From Alphaproteobacteria bacterium (GTDB lineage Bacteria > Pseudomonadota > Alphaproteobacteria > GCA-2731375): a stretch of DNA of 64,000 bases. Shown here in pieces: positions 60,446 through 64,000 of this stretch. The notes under the pieces were generated by a model. That model was not told where the DNA came from and searched no databases. It was given only the letters and a program-made list of their open reading frames with translations. Made by a program: the position numbers and the translations under genes. The number at the start of each line of letters is the position of its first letter. Within the stretch, counting starts at the first letter, position 1. The DNA is taken from NCBI GenBank assembly GCA_016776605.1, contig JADHTB010000001.1:62001-126000 (forward strand). Direction: 5' to 3'.

Positions 60446-61294
60446 ATGAAATTTACCGGTACCGACTCCTATGTAGCGACTGACGACTTGATGATCGCGG
60501 TCAACGCGGCCATTACCCTGCAACGGCCCTTGTTGGTAAAGGGGGAGCCGGGCACCGGTAAGACGGTCCTGGCCCATGAAGTCGCCAAGGCGCTGGATCG
60601 GCCGTTGATCGAATGGCACGTCAAATCCACCACCAAGGCAGCCCAGGGCCTGTACGAGTACGATGCGGTATCCCGTCTGCGGGATTCTCAGCTGGGCGAT
60701 GAAAAGGTCAAGGATATCTCGAACTACATCGTCAAGGGCAAGTTATGGGATGCCTTCACGGCGGACCAGTCCCCGGTGCTGTTGATCGACGAGGTGGACA
60801 AGGCGGATATCGAGTTTCCCAACGATTTACTGTTGGAACTGGACCGCATGCAGTTCTTTGTCTACGAGACCCAGGAAACCGTTACCGCCGTCAACCGGCC
60901 CATTGTCATGATCACCTCGAACAATGAAAAGGAATTGCCGGATGCCTTCCTGCGCCGCTGTTTCTTTCACTACATCCGCTTTCCCGAGCGCGATACCATG
61001 CAGGAAATTATCGATGTGCATTATCCCGAAATTCAGAAAACCCTGGTGCGGGAAGCCCTCAATGTTTTCTATGAAGTGCGTGAGGTGCCCGGCCTGAAGA
61101 AAAAGCCATCAACCTCGGAATTGCTGGATTGGCTGAAACTGTTGATGTCCGACGATATTTCGCCGGAGGTCCTGCGCAACAAGGATCCAAAAAAATTGAT
61201 ACCGCCCCTGCACGGCGCCCTGTTGAAGAATGAACAGGACGTGCATCTGTTCGAACGGCTGGCATTTCTGGCCCGCCGCGAGCAGGGCAGTTAA
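60446..61294 (+). CDS. MoxR-family AAA+ ATPase
   Basis: PLLVKGEPGTGKTVLAHEVAKAL Walker A, VLLIDEVDKADIEFPNDLLLELD Walker B, ITSNNEKELPDAFLRRCFFHYI. Confidence 0.93.
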   Translation: MKFTGTDSYVATDDLMIAVNAAITLQRPLLVKGEPGTGKTVLAHEVAKALDRPLIEWHVKSTTKAAQGLYEYDAVSRLRDSQLGDEKVKDISNYIVKGKLWDAFTADQSPVLLIDEVDKADIEFPNDLLLELDRMQFFVYETQETVTAVNRPIVMITSNNEKELPDAFLRRCFFHYIRFPERDTMQEIIDVHYPEIQKTLVREALNVFYEVREVPGLKKKPSTSELLDWLKLLMSDDISPEVLRNKDPKKLIPPLHGALLKNEQDVHLFERLAFLARREQGS

Positions 61295-61328
61295 GCTGAA
61301 GGCCCAATAGAGAGCTGGGATAGAGCGC

Positions 61329-62507
61329 ATGTTCTTCAATCTGTTTTTCGAGTTGAAAGCCGCCAGGGTTCCGGTCAGCCTGAAGGAATATCTGACCCTT
61401 CTGGAGGCCATGTCCCTCAATGTGGCCGAATACAACGTCGAGAATTTTTATTATCTCTCGCGCTCCTGTCTGGTGAAGGACGAACGCAACCTGGATAAGT
61501 TCGATCGGGTTTTCGGCTCGGTCTTCAAGGGGTTGGAGCCACCCGACAACCCGGACACGGCGGAAATCCCAGAGGAATGGCTGCGCAAGCTGACCGAATT
61601 GCACCTCTCGGAGGAGGAAAAGGCCAAGATCGAAGCCCTGGGCGGCTGGGAAAAGATCATGGAGGAGCTGAAAAAGCGCCTCGAAGAACAGGAAAAACGC
61701 CACCAGGGCGGCAGCAAATGGATTGGCACGGGCGGCACCTCGCCCTTTGGCGCGCACGGCTACAACCCCGAAGGCGTGCGCATCGGCCAGGAAAAATCCC
61801 GCCACCGCCGCGCGGTCAAGGTCTGGGACAAGCGGGAATACCGCAATTTCGATGACAGCGTCGTTCTCGGCACGCGCAACATCAAGGTCGCCTTGCGCCG
61901 CCTGCGCCAGTTCGCCCGCCAGGGCGCACCCGACGAACTGGATCTGGACGGCACCATCAAATCCACCGCCAAGAACGGCGGCTGGATCGATATTCAGATG
62001 CGGGCCGAACGGCGCAATACGGTCAAAGTGCTGTTGTTACTGGATGTGGGCGGCTCCATGGACGACCATATCCGCACCATGGAAGAATTGTTCTCGGCCA
62101 CGCGGACGGAATTCAAGCATCTGGAATCCTACTATTTCCACAATTGCATGTACGAGAAGGTCTGGAAGGACAACCGCCGTCGTCATACCGAACACATCCC
62201 AACCGCGCAGTTAATCAACACCTATGGCCCGGACTGGAAGCTGATATTCGTCGGCGATGCGACCATGAGCCCCTATGAAATCGTCTATCCGGGCGGCAGC
62301 GTGGAGCATTGGAACGAAGAAGCCGGCCAGGTGTGGATGGAACGCATGCTGGATCATTTCAAACATTCCTGCTGGTTAAATCCAGTACCGGAACGGCATT
62401 GGGAATACACCCCGTCCCTGCAGATGCTGCAACAGGTCATGGGGCAACGGATGTACGGATTGACCCTGGACGGCCTGGACAAGGGCATGCGCAGCCTGAA
62501 CCGATAG
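61329..62507 (+). CDS. VWA domain-containing CoxE-like protein
   Basis: MFFNLFFELKAARVPVSLKEYLTLLEAM, KVLLLLDVGGSMDDHIRTMEELFSA, YYFHNCMYEKVWKDNRRR. Confidence 0.9.
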   Translation: MFFNLFFELKAARVPVSLKEYLTLLEAMSLNVAEYNVENFYYLSRSCLVKDERNLDKFDRVFGSVFKGLEPPDNPDTAEIPEEWLRKLTELHLSEEEKAKIEALGGWEKIMEELKKRLEEQEKRHQGGSKWIGTGGTSPFGAHGYNPEGVRIGQEKSRHRRAVKVWDKREYRNFDDSVVLGTRNIKVALRRLRQFARQGAPDELDLDGTIKSTAKNGGWIDIQMRAERRNTVKVLLLLDVGGSMDDHIRTMEELFSATRTEFKHLESYYFHNCMYEKVWKDNRRRHTEHIPTAQLINTYGPDWKLIFVGDATMSPYEIVYPGGSVEHWNEEAGQVWMERMLDHFKHSCWLNPVPERHWEYTPSLQMLQQVMGQRMYGLTLDGLDKGMRSLNR

Positions 62508-62518
62508 GGTCAAGACCG

Positions 62519-62629
62519 CTAAAGCGGGCCGCGGCCGAGCTGGCCCAGACGGATATCATCGCGGGCATTGTGCATCCCTTTGCTGGCCCCATCCGCGATC
62601 AGATGGGTCTGGAAAAGCTGCCGAAATAG
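62519..62629 (+). pseudogene. Possible C-terminal remnant of a BMP-family substrate-binding protein
   Basis: PLKRAAAELAQTDIIAGIVHPFAGPIRDQMGLEKLPK* resembles the extreme C-terminus of BMP-family proteins; no upstream body in frame. Confidence 0.5.
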
Positions 62630-62765
62630 CTGTTAATTTTGCGATCCCCCCTCCCCGGCAGCAATTAATGGCGCCTGCCATCAAGCTTCGCCGGGGGAAG
62701 GGCTTCCCAGTCAGAGCAACAGGGGTTAGATTTCCCACCTACGGCAAAACGGGAGGGAGCAGACC

Positions 62766-63683
62766 ATGGGCGTGCTAGACGGCAAGATAATTCTGATCAC
62801 CGGGGCAGGCCGGGGGATCGGGCGCGAACATGCCCTGTTGGCAGCCCGCGAGGGCGCCAAGGTGGTGGTCAACGATTTGGGCGGCTCGATCTCGGGCGAT
62901 GACGAGGGCGCGGTTGGCCCGGCCCAGGAAGTGGTCAACGAGATCAAGGCGGCGGGCGGCGAGGCCGTGGCCAATTCCGACAGCGTCGCCCTGATGTCCG
63001 GCGCCAAGGCGATGTTCGAACAGGCCATGGATACTTTCGGCGGCCTGCACGGCGTTATCTCACCCGCCGGCATCCTGCGCGACACCATGTTCCACAAAAT
63101 GTCCGAGGACGACTGGGATGCGGTGATCAACGTCCACCTAAAGGGCTCGTTCAACGTCACCCGCGCCACCATCAATCATTTCCGCGATCAGGAGGATGGT
63201 GCCTATGTGCTGTTTACCTCCACCTCCGGGCTGATCGGCAATATTGGCCAAACCAACTATGCCGCCGCCAAAATGGGCATTGTCGGCCTGTCCCGGGTCA
63301 TCGCCATGGAGAACGAGCGCAAGAACGTGCGCAGCAATATCCTCTCGCCATCGGCCTGGACCCGCATGATCGGCACCATCCCCATCAAGGACGAGGCCAC
63401 CGCCAAGCGCATGGAACTGACCAAGGCGCGCATGCGGCCCGACCAGATCGCCCCCCTGGGCGTGGCTCTGGTCGCGGACGGCGCCAAGGATCTGACCGGG
63501 CAGATTTTTTCGATCCGAGGCAATGAAGTCTATATCTGGAACCAGCCCCGGCCTATTCGCGGCATCGCCAATACCGAGGGCTGGACGCCATCAACGATGC
63601 TGGACAATGCCTTTCCCGCCTTCCGCTCGAACCTGACGGATCTGGGTAACGCGCGTACTGTTTTTACCTCGGAGCCGCTTTAG
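62766..63683 (+). CDS. Short-chain dehydrogenase/reductase
   Basis: KIILITGAGRGIGREHALLAAREGAKVVVNDLGG, Y-x-x-x-K motif NYAAAKMGIVGLSRVIAMEN. Confidence 0.93.
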   Translation: MGVLDGKIILITGAGRGIGREHALLAAREGAKVVVNDLGGSISGDDEGAVGPAQEVVNEIKAAGGEAVANSDSVALMSGAKAMFEQAMDTFGGLHGVISPAGILRDTMFHKMSEDDWDAVINVHLKGSFNVTRATINHFRDQEDGAYVLFTSTSGLIGNIGQTNYAAAKMGIVGLSRVIAMENERKNVRSNILSPSAWTRMIGTIPIKDEATAKRMELTKARMRPDQIAPLGVALVADGAKDLTGQIFSIRGNEVYIWNQPRPIRGIANTEGWTPSTMLDNAFPAFRSNLTDLGNARTVFTSEPL

Positions 63684-63721
63684 GCCGCGCATTTGTTGCA
63701 TTTATATAGGAGCCTTTGGCC

Positions 63722-64000
63722 ATGGCCATGAACTACGATCATCTGATGTCCTTGAAAGACGAAGGCAGGGAATTCTCCTATGGCGACCGGGAAACCATGC
63801 TGTACGCTCTGGGCGTCGGTTTCGGGCGGGACCCCTTGGATAACAAAGAGCTGGACTATGTCTTTGAACGCCAGCCGCTGAAGACCGTGGCGACCATGGC
63901 GGCGGTGCTGACCCGGGGCCGCCTGCTGGCCGACTGCGGCTGGGACTACACACAGGTTCTGCATGGCGAGCAGCGCCTGGAGTTATACCGCCCCCTGCCC
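63722..64000 (+). CDS. MaoC-like / peroxisomal hydratase-dehydrogenase-epimerase N-terminal domain protein, truncated by window end
   Basis: Open frame MAMNYDHLMSLKDEGREFSYGDRETMLYALGVGFGRDPLDNKELDYVFERQPLKTVATMAAVL...RLELYRPLP running off the window. Confidence 0.75.
   Translation, partial: MAMNYDHLMSLKDEGREFSYGDRETMLYALGVGFGRDPLDNKELDYVFERQPLKTVATMAAVLTRGRLLADCGWDYTQVLHGEQRLELYRPLP

Noticed and set aside
1-64000. CRISPR array or prophage
   Set aside because: No regularly spaced direct repeats of CRISPR size and no phage structural genes; the only multi-copy repeat is the dispersed double-hairpin element.

Overview
This window is a dense, high-GC chromosomal segment of an alphaproteobacterium (Rhodospirillales-like judging by gene content; the lineage is inference). 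It is mostly core genes: greB, ctaA/COX15, ihfA-merR, rpmF-plsX-fabH, hppA, the ribD-ribE-ribB-ribH-nusB-thiL cluster, nrdR, glyA, a MucR regulator, hemA, rpoD-dnaG, yqeY and carA. Two tRNA genes are present (Pro-GGG and a CAU tRNA that is probably Ile2). The second half has more accessory catabolic and hypothetical genes. No CRISPR array, rRNA, transposase or prophage was seen. The most notable observations are: (1) a ~104-bp double-hairpin interspersed repeat in five copies, whose CTAG-bearing ends supply the TAG stop codons of four flanking genes, with one copy that looks corrected to a perfect palindrome; (2) a three-gene cassette (45896-47631) of two small, mutually similar membrane proteins plus an exported NUC1/EndA-type nuclease, the best candidate here for an undescribed system; (3) a hidden frameshift at a C5/G5 tract that splits a periplasmic protein gene (51413-51981); (4) a methyltransferase gene with an apparent large in-frame internal deletion; (5) a MucR protein lacking both expected zinc-finger histidines; (6) a RibB fused to a GTP-cyclohydrolase-II-like domain that lacks its zinc cysteines; (7) short tandem repeats upstream of tRNA-Pro, at the end of an ABC-binding-protein gene and upstream of a TIGR03084-like gene. 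All assignments come from reading the sequence and recalled family motifs; no database search was run.
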